DNA of 10,650 nt from positions 1 through 10,650 of the forward strand of contig JAQWBC010000021.1 in assembly GCA_028707415.1 (NCBI GenBank). Reading direction: 5' to 3'. Shown here one piece after another: positions 1 to 6,006 of this stretch (position 1 is its first letter; every line of letters begins with the position of its first letter). The position numbers were made by a program, and so were the translations under genes. A model generated the notes under the pieces. It was not told the DNA's origin and ran no database searches. It saw nothing but the letters and a program-made list of their open reading frames with translations. This stretch comes from Candidatus Izemoplasmatales bacterium. Lineage in GTDB: Bacteria; Bacillota_I; Bacilli_A; Izemoplasmatales; Hujiaoplasmataceae.

Positions 1-31
1 CATGTTTATATCATACCAGTTTTTAAGCATT

Positions 32-55
32 AAAAAAAGAGGCGAAACGCCTCTT
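32..55 (-). terminator. Intrinsic terminator, functional polarity leftward
   Basis: Positions 37-55 form a GC-rich 8-bp stem (AAGAGGCG read leftward on the minus strand, pairing with CGCCTCTT) around a 3-nt loop. On the minus strand the stem is followed directly by seven T residues (complement of the A-run 32-38), a textbook rho-independent terminator. On the + strand the 3' side reads only TTAGG, a poor U-tract. No minus-strand gene lies to its right, so its client is unclear: either a short divergent transcript from the promoter at about 97-106, or a weak bidirectional terminator for a + strand gene ending left of the window. Confidence 0.6.
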
Positions 56-58
56 AGG

Positions 59-76
59 TGAAAACGCATGTTTTCA
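59..76. repeat. Inverted repeat TGAAAAC-GCAT-GTTTTCA
   Basis: Two perfect 7-bp arms (59-65 and 70-76) flank a 4-bp centre, just upstream of the -10 element of the rRNA methyltransferase gene and over the expected -35 area. On the + strand it is followed by TTTTCTTAT, so it could act as a weak + strand terminator for an upstream gene. As DNA it could be an operator. It resembles a catabolite-responsive element only loosely, because the arms are spaced too far apart. Confidence 0.4.
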
Positions 77-93
77 TTTTCTTATAGGATATG

Positions 94-102
94 TGATATA
101 AT
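94..102 (+). promoter_or_regulatory. Extended -10 promoter of the rRNA methyltransferase operon
   Basis: The sequence TGATATAAT is a perfect extended -10 (TGn plus TATAAT at 97-102). The -35 region (about 71-78, TTTTCATT) is poor, as is common for extended -10 promoters. Transcription would begin near 109, leaving a roughly 10-nt leader before the ATG at 119. The -10 is embedded in TATAATTATA (97-106), which also reads TATAAT on the opposite strand. Confidence 0.6.
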
Positions 103-118
103 TATACTGGTGATAATA

Positions 119-1495
119 ATGGATATTACGCAAGGAATCGCCATTGGCGATAAGATTACAATTGATATCCGAAAACAGGGAATAAACGGCGAGGGTATTG
201 GCTATTTCCATAAAATGGCGATCTTTGTTCCAGGAGCGATTGTTAAGGAAACCGTTACGGCTGAAATCATTGAAATTAGGCAGGGATTTGCCATGGCCAA
301 AATCATTGCTTTTTTACAACAATCAATCCGGCGGATTCAGCCACAATGTCCCTACTATGAGAAATGCGGTGGATGTCAGTTATTACATATCGCCTATTTG
401 GAACAATTGAAGATTAAACAAAGCATTTTAATTCAATCTTTAAAAAGATATACCGAAATAAATGTTGATACCATTAATATTCGTAAAACTGCAGGTATGA
501 AAGAAAATTTTGGCTATCGAAATAAATCCCAAATGCCTTTTAAAAACACTAATCTGGGTTTGGAACTCGGTTTATATGAAACCAACTCCAACCGGTTCGT
601 GACTGTTGATTCCTGCATGGTTCAGGACCCAATTATCAATCATGTTAATCAAACGGTTTTAAAGATTTTAATTGAATATAAAATGATGGCATTTGATCAA
701 ATGAATCCCGAAGGTATCTTGTTAAATTTGGTCACAAGATATGTAAAATCGACAGACGAGGTTCAAATAACCTTGATTGTTTCGGCTTTTAAACCGATTT
801 TGAAAGATATTGCCAAAAAAATTATGGCGTCAATTCCCACTGTTAAAGGCGTATTTTATTCCGTAAATAAACAGCATAATCCCTTAATGTTCGGCAAAAC
901 GATTGATCTTATGGCTGGATTGAACTATGTTTCGGAAAAAATTGATGACTTGACAATCAAACTTAGCCCCGAAGCTTTTCACCAGTTAAATAATCAACAA
1001 ATGAAGGTATTGTATGCTGAAATCATCAAAGCTTGCGAATTATCCGGAGTAGAAATAATCGTGGATGCTTTCTGCGGAGTCGGAATTTCTTCTATGCAAA
1101 TGGCAAAAAAGGCGAAGATGGTATACGGTATTGACTATGCCATCACATCAATAAAAGATGCAACCACCAATGCTGCGATAAATAAAATCAGTAATTGTGT
1201 TTTTTTAGCTGATCGAGTGGAAAAAAAGCTGCCGGAATTAATAAGCAAAAAGATTAAACCCGATGTCATTGTCTTCGATCCACCCCGAAGTGGCTTGGAT
1301 GATGCCGTCATCAACGAACTAAGACAAGCAAAGATTCCTCGGATTGTTTATGTGTCATGTAATCCATCAACGCTCGCTAAAAACATAGCAAAATTATTGG
1401 ACTTGTACGAAATTAAATATATTCAACCTATTGATATGTTTCCACACACTTCTGGCGTAGAAAGCGTTACCCTATTAAAACTTAGTAATCAATGA
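119..1495 (+). CDS. rlmD: 23S rRNA (uracil-5-)-methyltransferase, RlmD/RlmCD (RumA/TrmA) family
   Basis: This enzyme transfers a methyl group from S-adenosylmethionine to C5 of a uridine in 23S rRNA (U1939; some Firmicute enzymes also modify U747). In the 458-residue product, residues 1-60 look like the TRAM RNA-binding domain. Four Cys ligands of the iron-sulfur cluster are present: Cys77, Cys83, Cys86 (C-x5-C-x2-C) and Cys166. The C-terminal Rossmann domain has the SAM motif DAFCGVG (316-322), FDPPR (386-390), the nucleophile Cys414 in YVSCNPS, and the general-base Glu448 in HTSGVES. An in-frame ATG at 68 lies upstream of the promoter and inside an inverted repeat, so the ATG at 119 is chosen. 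It is preceded by GGTGAT, which is complementary to the 16S tail. Ends in TGA, 18 nt before fhs. Family assignment is firm; the exact target uridine cannot be read from sequence. Confidence 0.93.
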   Translation: MDITQGIAIGDKITIDIRKQGINGEGIGYFHKMAIFVPGAIVKETVTAEIIEIRQGFAMAKIIAFLQQSIRRIQPQCPYYEKCGGCQLLHIAYLEQLKIKQSILIQSLKRYTEINVDTINIRKTAGMKENFGYRNKSQMPFKNTNLGLELGLYETNSNRFVTVDSCMVQDPIINHVNQTVLKILIEYKMMAFDQMNPEGILLNLVTRYVKSTDEVQITLIVSAFKPILKDIAKKIMASIPTVKGVFYSVNKQHNPLMFGKTIDLMAGLNYVSEKIDDLTIKLSPEAFHQLNNQQMKVLYAEIIKACELSGVEIIVDAFCGVGISSMQMAKKAKMVYGIDYAITSIKDATTNAAINKISNCVFLADRVEKKLPELISKKIKPDVIVFDPPRSGLDDAVINELRQAKIPRIVYVSCNPSTLAKNIAKLLDLYEIKYIQPIDMFPHTSGVESVTLLKLSNQ

Positions 1496-1513
1496 CAGCA
1501 CAAGGAGAAAATC

Positions 1514-3181
1514 ATGAGATCAGATTTAGAAATCGCACAAAATTCGCAAATGCAAAGTATTATCGCTATTGGTCAACAAATCGGGTTGCATCCCGATGAT
1601 TTAGAATTGTATGGCAACTATAAAGCTAAAATCAAAATGACAGCGGTCAAAAGTGACCGTTTTCAAAAACAAGGAAAAGTAATCTTGGTTACTGCCATCA
1701 CGCCAACCTCAGCCGGGGAGGGCAAAACCACAACCACTATCGGTCTTGGGGATGCCATCCGTAAACTCGGGAAAAAGGCTATGATTTGTTTGCGAGAACC
1801 TTCGCTTGGACCGGTAATGGGCATCAAAGGTGGTGCTGCCGGAGGCGGCTATGCGCAAGTTGTTCCGATGGAAGATATTAATCTTCACTTCACTGGTGAT
1901 CTCCATGCCGTCGGATCGGCTAACAATCTCATCAGTGCTGTTATTGATAATCATCTTTTTCAAGGTAATTCACTCAGGATTGATGCGAATCGAGTGGTAT
2001 GGAAACGATGTATGGATATGAATGACCGAGCACTTCGTAGAATCGAAGTCGGACTATCCAGTTCCAAGGAAGTCAGTCGTTTTGACGGGTTTGATATCAC
2101 TGTTGCTAGTGAAATTATGGCGATACTTTGTTTATCAAAAGATCTTGATGATCTGCGAAAACGAGTTGAAAAAATCATTGTTGCCTATAACGTGGATAAC
2201 CAACCCATCACTGCCGGTGATTTGAAAGTGGCTGGAGCTGTGACAATGCTTTTGAAAGATGCCATCCAGCCAAATTTAGTTCAAACTTTAGAAAATACCC
2301 CGGTTTTAATCCACGGAGGCCCATTTGCAAATATTGCTCACGGATGTAATTCGGTAATTGCGACGGCTTTTGCTCGCCGAATCGCTGATTATGTGATAAC
2401 CGAAGCTGGATTCGGAGCGGATTTGGGGATGGAAAAATTTATTGATATCAAGTCTCGGGTTTTAGGAACAATGCCATCGGCGATTGTTCTAGTTGTTAGT
2501 ATCCGCGCTTTGAAATTGCATGGAGGTATGCCAAAAGATCAAATCAAAACCGAAGACCTTTGTCGTTTGCAAAATGGACTTGGCAACTTAGAAAAACATA
2601 TTGAGAATATTCAATTGTTTAATCTGCCTTTCGTTATTGCTTTAAACAAATTTGGTAGTGACACCGAAAAAGAAATCCAATTACTATCTGATTGGGCAAA
2701 AGCAAACGATATTCCTTTGGAAATATCCGACGTTTTTACTCTTGGCAGTGCCGGCGGGATAAAACTTGCAAAGACGATCATCAATTTAACTGATACCGTT
2801 AACAATTTAAATAGTAATCCCTTATATAAACTAGATGAGGGTATTAAAACGAAAATTGAGCGAATTGCCACAAAAATATACGGAGCGAAAACCGTTGTCT
2901 ATTCGGACACGGCTGAACAACAGATTATTCAATATAATCAGCTTGGTTGGGATAAATTGCCAATCTGTATGGCAAAAACGCCGCTGTCACTCTCGGACAA
3001 TCCCAAAATCCTTGGCCGTCCGAAAGATTTCACTATTACAATTCGGGAATTCAAACCCTCTATTGGTGCTGGGTTTCTTGTGGCTTTAACTAGCGAGGTT
3101 ATGACAATGCCGGGATTACCAAAGATCGGTGCATATGAAAACATGGACGTCATCGATGATGAAATTGTCGGATTATTTTAA
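1514..3181 (+). CDS. fhs: Formate-tetrahydrofolate ligase (10-formyl-THF synthetase)
   Basis: This cytosolic enzyme makes 10-formyl-tetrahydrofolate from formate, THF and ATP, feeding one-carbon units into purine and fMet synthesis (and into acetogenesis where that pathway exists). The 555-residue product has the usual family length. Visible signatures are the P-loop TPTSAGEGKTT (63-73), the family motif GIKGGAAGGGY (103-113), EAGFGADLGMEKF (297-309), VVSIRALKLHGG (327-338) and the C-terminal TMPGLPK stretch. The start has a good ribosome site (AAGGAG, 1502-1507) 6 nt upstream. It lies 18 nt after the rRNA methyltransferase with no terminator between them, so co-transcription is likely. It could in principle use formate made by a pyruvate formate-lyase, but the glycyl radical enzyme in this window does not look like a formate producer of that class. 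Confidence 0.97.
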   Translation: MRSDLEIAQNSQMQSIIAIGQQIGLHPDDLELYGNYKAKIKMTAVKSDRFQKQGKVILVTAITPTSAGEGKTTTTIGLGDAIRKLGKKAMICLREPSLGPVMGIKGGAAGGGYAQVVPMEDINLHFTGDLHAVGSANNLISAVIDNHLFQGNSLRIDANRVVWKRCMDMNDRALRRIEVGLSSSKEVSRFDGFDITVASEIMAILCLSKDLDDLRKRVEKIIVAYNVDNQPITAGDLKVAGAVTMLLKDAIQPNLVQTLENTPVLIHGGPFANIAHGCNSVIATAFARRIADYVITEAGFGADLGMEKFIDIKSRVLGTMPSAIVLVVSIRALKLHGGMPKDQIKTEDLCRLQNGLGNLEKHIENIQLFNLPFVIALNKFGSDTEKEIQLLSDWAKANDIPLEISDVFTLGSAGGIKLAKTIINLTDTVNNLNSNPLYKLDEGIKTKIERIATKIYGAKTVVYSDTAEQQIIQYNQLGWDKLPICMAKTPLSLSDNPKILGRPKDFTITIREFKPSIGAGFLVALTSEVMTMPGLPKIGAYENMDVIDDEIVGLF

Positions 3182-3194
3182 ATAAAAATACAAT
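3165..3194 (+). promoter_or_regulatory. Possible weak internal promoter before the 140-residue gene
   Basis: TTGTCG (3165-3170, inside the end of fhs) and TACAAT (3189-3194) are separated by 18 bp, matching the sigma-A consensus at 4 and 5 of 6 positions. It could give extra transcription of the two downstream genes. In an AT-rich genome such matches often occur by chance. Confidence 0.2.
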
Positions 3195-3211
3195 ATAAAG
3201 GGGTGAGATTT

Positions 3212-3634
3212 ATGGGTGATGTTAAAACATTTGCTAACAAATTGAAAGAATTAGGAATCAAAGTTGTCAAAAGCGTTGAAAAAGGATATGAGTCAGCCAA
3301 AATGAGCGTCGAAAACACAATTTTGGAAGACAATCTCAAACGACGTTTCAATTTGGAAAACCCTTATAAGTTTGAAATCAGAAATTCCAAAAATCAATTC
3401 ACAGTTTTGACAAATCTACTTGTTCGGAATGCAAAACGCTATGAGGATGACGATTTGTTTGTTTTTTCTGGCTCCATATTTGATAACGGATTCTCGATTG
3501 ACGGCATCATTAAAGACCTTTCTGATAATGCTGAATACCAAATCAAGGATATTCAACAAGTTCTGGTTCCAGTTGAATTCAACGAAAAATCTTATGAAAT
3601 AATCGGAACCGCGGTCAAATGCAGAGCTCTATAA
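3212..3634 (+). CDS. Uncharacterised 140-residue protein
   Basis: I do not recognise this family. The product is soluble, without signal peptide or membrane segment. Residues 1-45 are rich in Lys, Glu and Val and look like a long amphipathic helix. The rest alternates short strands with charged turns (for example LFVFSGSIF near 80-90 and VLVPVEF near 118-124) and suggests a small alpha/beta or beta-sandwich domain. Its single Cys is near the C-terminus, so it is not a zinc ribbon. A GTG at 3203 could start 3 codons earlier, but AAGGGGTGA (3199-3207) is a ribosome site and points to the ATG at 3212. It follows fhs by 30 nt, and its last 16 nt overlap the HD-hydrolase gene, so the two are probably translationally coupled and may work together. 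Confidence 0.75.
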   Translation: MGDVKTFANKLKELGIKVVKSVEKGYESAKMSVENTILEDNLKRRFNLENPYKFEIRNSKNQFTVLTNLLVRNAKRYEDDDLFVFSGSIFDNGFSIDGIIKDLSDNAEYQIKDIQQVLVPVEFNEKSYEIIGTAVKCRAL

Positions 3635-4227
3635 CAACGGCTTTGGACAAACGGACTGACTTCATCAACATTTACAATCAGATGATTCAACGCGAAGGTG
3701 CCGATGAATTAATGAAATACCTACTTTCCTCGGGAAGCGATTTTTTCATAGCGCCAGACTCGACTCGCTTTCATTTGGCTTATGAAGGTGGTTTGGTGGA
3801 ACATTCACTCAACGTTTATCAATGTCTAAAAGAGTATTTGAACCGTCCCAAGGTCAGAACCGAATATCAAATGGGTTTTTCTGATGAGACAATTGCTATC
3901 GTAGCCTTGTTACACGATTTATGCAAAATCAACATTTATCAGAAAAGCACTCGCAACGTTAAAGATAAAACTGGGGCTTGGATTCAAGTCCCCACTTACG
4001 ATTACAACGATCAATTGCCATATGGACATGGCGAAAAATCGGTGTATATCATTTCTGGGTTCATGAAACTGACTCGTGAAGAAGCATTTGCTATCCGATT
4101 CCATATGGGCTTTTCCGATACTGAAAATAAACAAAACGTGTCTAACACCTTTGAAAAGTTTCCTTTGGCTCTAGCCTTATCGATAGCGGATATGGAAGCA
4201 ACATATCTCATTGAATCGAAAGAATAA
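3619..4227 (+). CDS. HD-domain metal-dependent phosphohydrolase
   Basis: HD-domain proteins hydrolyse phosphate esters of nucleotides or nucleic acids using bound divalent metals; the substrate here is unknown. In the 202-residue product the metal-binding pattern is visible: His52, His62 in AYEGGLVEHS, the HD pair His99-Asp100 in ALLHDLCK with Lys103, His137 in GHGEKS, His162 in RFHMG, and Asp191. The domain fills almost the whole protein. The pattern resembles the HD half of YhaM-type exonucleases without their OB-fold, and the stand-alone HD proteins often found in Firmicutes and their phages. The start at 3619 lies inside the end of the preceding gene and has no clear ribosome site, which suggests translational coupling. 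A TTG at 3643 is the alternative start. A terminator follows 25 nt after the stop, so this is the last gene of the left operon. Confidence 0.85.
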   Translation: MQSSITTALDKRTDFINIYNQMIQREGADELMKYLLSSGSDFFIAPDSTRFHLAYEGGLVEHSLNVYQCLKEYLNRPKVRTEYQMGFSDETIAIVALLHDLCKINIYQKSTRNVKDKTGAWIQVPTYDYNDQLPYGHGEKSVYIISGFMKLTREEAFAIRFHMGFSDTENKQNVSNTFEKFPLALALSIADMEATYLIESKE

Positions 4228-4252
4228 AACAAAAATTTAACTAAAATTCATC

Positions 4253-4280
4253 AGAGAAACCTTGGACGAGGTTTCTTTTC
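4253..4280 (+). terminator. Intrinsic terminator closing the left operon
   Basis: AGAAACCT (4255-4262) pairs with AGGTTTCT (4269-4276) around the 6-nt loop TGGACG. The stem can be lengthened by two pairs at its base and is followed by TTTTC. It lies 25 nt after the HD-hydrolase stop and 37 nt before the MATE gene, separating the two transcription units. Confidence 0.8.
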
Positions 4281-4316
4281 GATAATTAGATAATCAATAC
4301 TTCAGGCGGATACTAT

Positions 4317-5729
4317 ATGAGCAAAATTTATGATTTGACCCACGGATCAATATTTAAGAAAATCATGGCAATAGCTTTGCCAGTTTTGTTAACGTCAATT
4401 TCCCAGATGGCATATAGTCTTACCGATATGTTTTGGATTGGCCAGGTTGATACCATCGGTTTTTCGGAATCAGATGCGATATCGGCAATCGGAACGGCCA
4501 GCTATATTCTTTGGTTTTCTTTTGGGCTGATATTAATCGGTAAAATTGGAACTTCTGTCAAAGTCAGTCATTTTGCTGGCGAAAAGAACCTAGACGGAGT
4601 TAAAAAATATGCTTCCAATGGTTTATTGCTTGAAATAATCTTTGGCATAGTGACTTCCGCTTTGATTTTACTATTCCGAGGCCCACTAATTTCTTTGTTT
4701 GGTGATAATGGCGATACAGTATATAACGACTCAAATCGTTATCTCGCCATCACTGGGGGATTTTATTTTGTTCAGTTTGTCACTAATGGCTTTTCCGCTA
4801 TTAATGAAGGGTTAGGAAAAACATACTTAAATCTTATGATTTTGCCAATTGGTTTAATTATGAACATGATTTTAGATCCATTATTGATTATTTCCTTGGG
4901 ATTGGGAGTAACTGGAGCGGCTCTTGCCACGGTAATATCTCAAATTTTTACCCTTTTGATATTTGTAATGGTATATATCTTTTCTAAGCAAAAGGTTTTT
5001 TCACTGAAACGGGAAAATTTCAGTTTAATGGCGATAAAGGAAATGATGCGAATCGGTTTTCCGACTGGTCTGCAAAGTATGTTTTTTACTGTTTGTTCAA
5101 TAATTATCGGCATTATGGTCTATGGTTTTGGCACCGAGGTTTTTGCTGCTCAACGCCTCGGTTCGCAAATCGAACAATTTACATGGATGATTGCTGGTGG
5201 GTTTCAGACCGCATTAACCGTGTTTGTCGGGCAAAATTTTGGAGCAAGGGATTATGGGCGAATTCGCAAGGGGACAATCTTATTAGCGGCAATTCTTGTT
5301 CCATATGCGGCAATAATTACCATCATTTTCTTTTTTCGATCCGAAGACATAATCCGCTTGTTTCTTAATAGTGACGAAATCACGGTCGCTTATGGGACTG
5401 AGTATCTCCGAATAATTAGTTTCTCGCAAATATTTATGATGATTGAAGGCATTGGCTCGGGCTTATTCAATGGCGTCGGAAAAACCAAGATACCTTCTAT
5501 TTTCGGAATCATCGGCAATGTTATCCGCATTCCATTAGCATTATTGATGATTGGTTCAATGGCTGAAAAGGGTATTTGGTGGTCTTTAAACATATCTGAC
5601 GGCTTCAAAGGCTTAGCCTTATTGATTGGCGGAATTATTTTGCTAATCAATATGGAAAAACTAATAAATAAAAAGACAGATGTCAAAAAACAAGAAAAAG
5701 AAGAATCTGTGATTCTTGCGGCACTATAA
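4317..5729 (+). CDS. MATE-family efflux transporter
   Basis: MATE proteins are inner-membrane antiporters that export drugs, toxins or metabolites against Na+ or H+. The 470-residue product has the family length, with about 12 hydrophobic segments in two halves (about 15-230 and 240-455). Typical features are the start PVLLTSISQMAYSLTDMFWIG in helix 1, helix-2 residues with S and T in GTASYILWFSFG, and the matching second-half entry GFPTGLQSMFFTV (about 247-259). It ends in a Lys/Glu-rich cytosolic tail (about 450-465). The start is supported by AGGCGGA (4304-4310), 6 nt upstream. No convincing promoter is visible in the short gap after the terminator. It sits next to the glycyl radical operon but is separated from it by about 280 bp, so a role in exporting that pathway's product or an inhibitor is only a guess. 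Substrate unknown. Confidence 0.92.
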   Translation: MSKIYDLTHGSIFKKIMAIALPVLLTSISQMAYSLTDMFWIGQVDTIGFSESDAISAIGTASYILWFSFGLILIGKIGTSVKVSHFAGEKNLDGVKKYASNGLLLEIIFGIVTSALILLFRGPLISLFGDNGDTVYNDSNRYLAITGGFYFVQFVTNGFSAINEGLGKTYLNLMILPIGLIMNMILDPLLIISLGLGVTGAALATVISQIFTLLIFVMVYIFSKQKVFSLKRENFSLMAIKEMMRIGFPTGLQSMFFTVCSIIIGIMVYGFGTEVFAAQRLGSQIEQFTWMIAGGFQTALTVFVGQNFGARDYGRIRKGTILLAAILVPYAAIITIIFFFRSEDIIRLFLNSDEITVAYGTEYLRIISFSQIFMMIEGIGSGLFNGVGKTKIPSIFGIIGNVIRIPLALLMIGSMAEKGIWWSLNISDGFKGLALLIGGIILLINMEKLINKKTDVKKQEKEESVILAAL

Positions 5730-5781
5730 ATAGGTAAATTAATAACAATACTTTTTCATAAGAAGGATACGAATTCGACTT

Positions 5782-5939
5782 ATGGAAAAGTTTTTTTATT
5801 GCAAATTCTGCGGTAATTAGAAATACTAAGCATCTTTTTGGATGCCGATACAGGTAGATATACACTTACTGAAGAAATCAATGGCTTTAGGAAAAAGGGC
5901 AATATTAATGGCGAGATAATGTTTTTGAAAAGCGCTTGA
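5782..5939 (+). pseudogene. Degraded zinc-ribbon-like mini-gene
   Basis: An ATG at 5782 opens a peptide starting MEKFFYCKFCGN with a CxxC knuckle, ending at a TAG (5818-5820) after 12 residues. One frame over (-1), codons stay open from 5817 to 5936 and give a plausible protein-like run (containing TGRYTLTEEINGF and KKGNINGEIMF) that ends at TGA 5937-5939. Restoring one lost base near 5817 would give a single ORF of about 52 residues. This reads as a remnant with a frameshift, not as a working gene. The N-terminus recalls desulfoferrodoxin-type or other small zinc-ribbon proteins, but the family cannot be named. AGAAGGA (5761-5767) lies rather far upstream to be a good ribosome site. Confidence 0.3.
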
Positions 5940-5940
5940 A
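5927..5940. promoter_or_regulatory. Possible catabolite-responsive (cre-like) site
   Basis: GAAAAGCGCTTGAA has the central AAAGCGCTT typical of many CcpA sites and matches TGAAAGCGCTTTCA at 10 of 14 positions. It overlaps the -35 element of the glycyl radical operon, a position where CcpA binding would repress. The outer arms do not match well and no ccpA gene is in view. Confidence 0.2.
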
Positions 5941-5964
5941 ATACTCGAAACAACAGTATATAAT
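5936..5964 (+). promoter_or_regulatory. Sigma-A promoter of the glycyl radical enzyme operon
   Basis: TTGAAA (5936-5941) and a perfect TATAAT (5959-5964) are separated by the optimal 17 bp. Transcription should begin near 5971, giving a leader of about 36 nt before the ATG at 6007. This is the best promoter in the window and drives at least the enzyme, activase, PNPOx-like and GntR genes. A palindrome lies directly at the start point. Confidence 0.8.
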
Positions 5965-5968
5965 TTAT

Positions 5969-5985
5969 TTGTGGTATTACCACAA
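5969..5985. promoter_or_regulatory. Palindromic operator, likely for a FadR-type GntR repressor
   Basis: TTGTGGTATTACCACAA is a perfect 8-bp inverted repeat around a single central base. Further matches TT/AA lie outside it (5965-5966 with 5988-5989). The core TGGTnnnACCA-like pattern is the form bound by FadR-subfamily GntR regulators. It starts 5 bp after the -10 and covers the predicted transcription start, a classical repressor position. The last gene of the operon encodes a GntR-type protein, so negative autoregulation of the whole operon is the natural reading. I saw no second copy of this site in the window. Confidence 0.7.
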
Positions 5986-6006
5986 TAAAAGCATTGGAGG
6001 AAGATT

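Noticed and set aside
1..33. Possible tail of an upstream + strand gene ending in TAA at 31-33
   Set aside because: Only ten codons are visible, another frame is also open there, and nothing recognisable is encoded.
68..118. Upstream ATG at 68 as the start of the rRNA methyltransferase
   Set aside because: It lies inside an inverted repeat and upstream of the extended -10 at 94-102, adds 17 hydrophobic residues not expected in this cytosolic family, and has no ribosome site. The ATG at 119 fits the promoter and GGTGAT.
4281..4294. Two GATAAT sequences as -10 elements for the MATE gene
   Set aside because: Neither has an acceptable -35 at 16-18 bp; the upstream sequence is the terminator stem.
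5830..5845. Hairpin GCATC-TTTTTG-GATGC as a terminator for the MATE gene
   Set aside because: The stem is only 5 bp, no U-tract follows, and it lies about 100 bp past the stop inside the degraded mini-gene.
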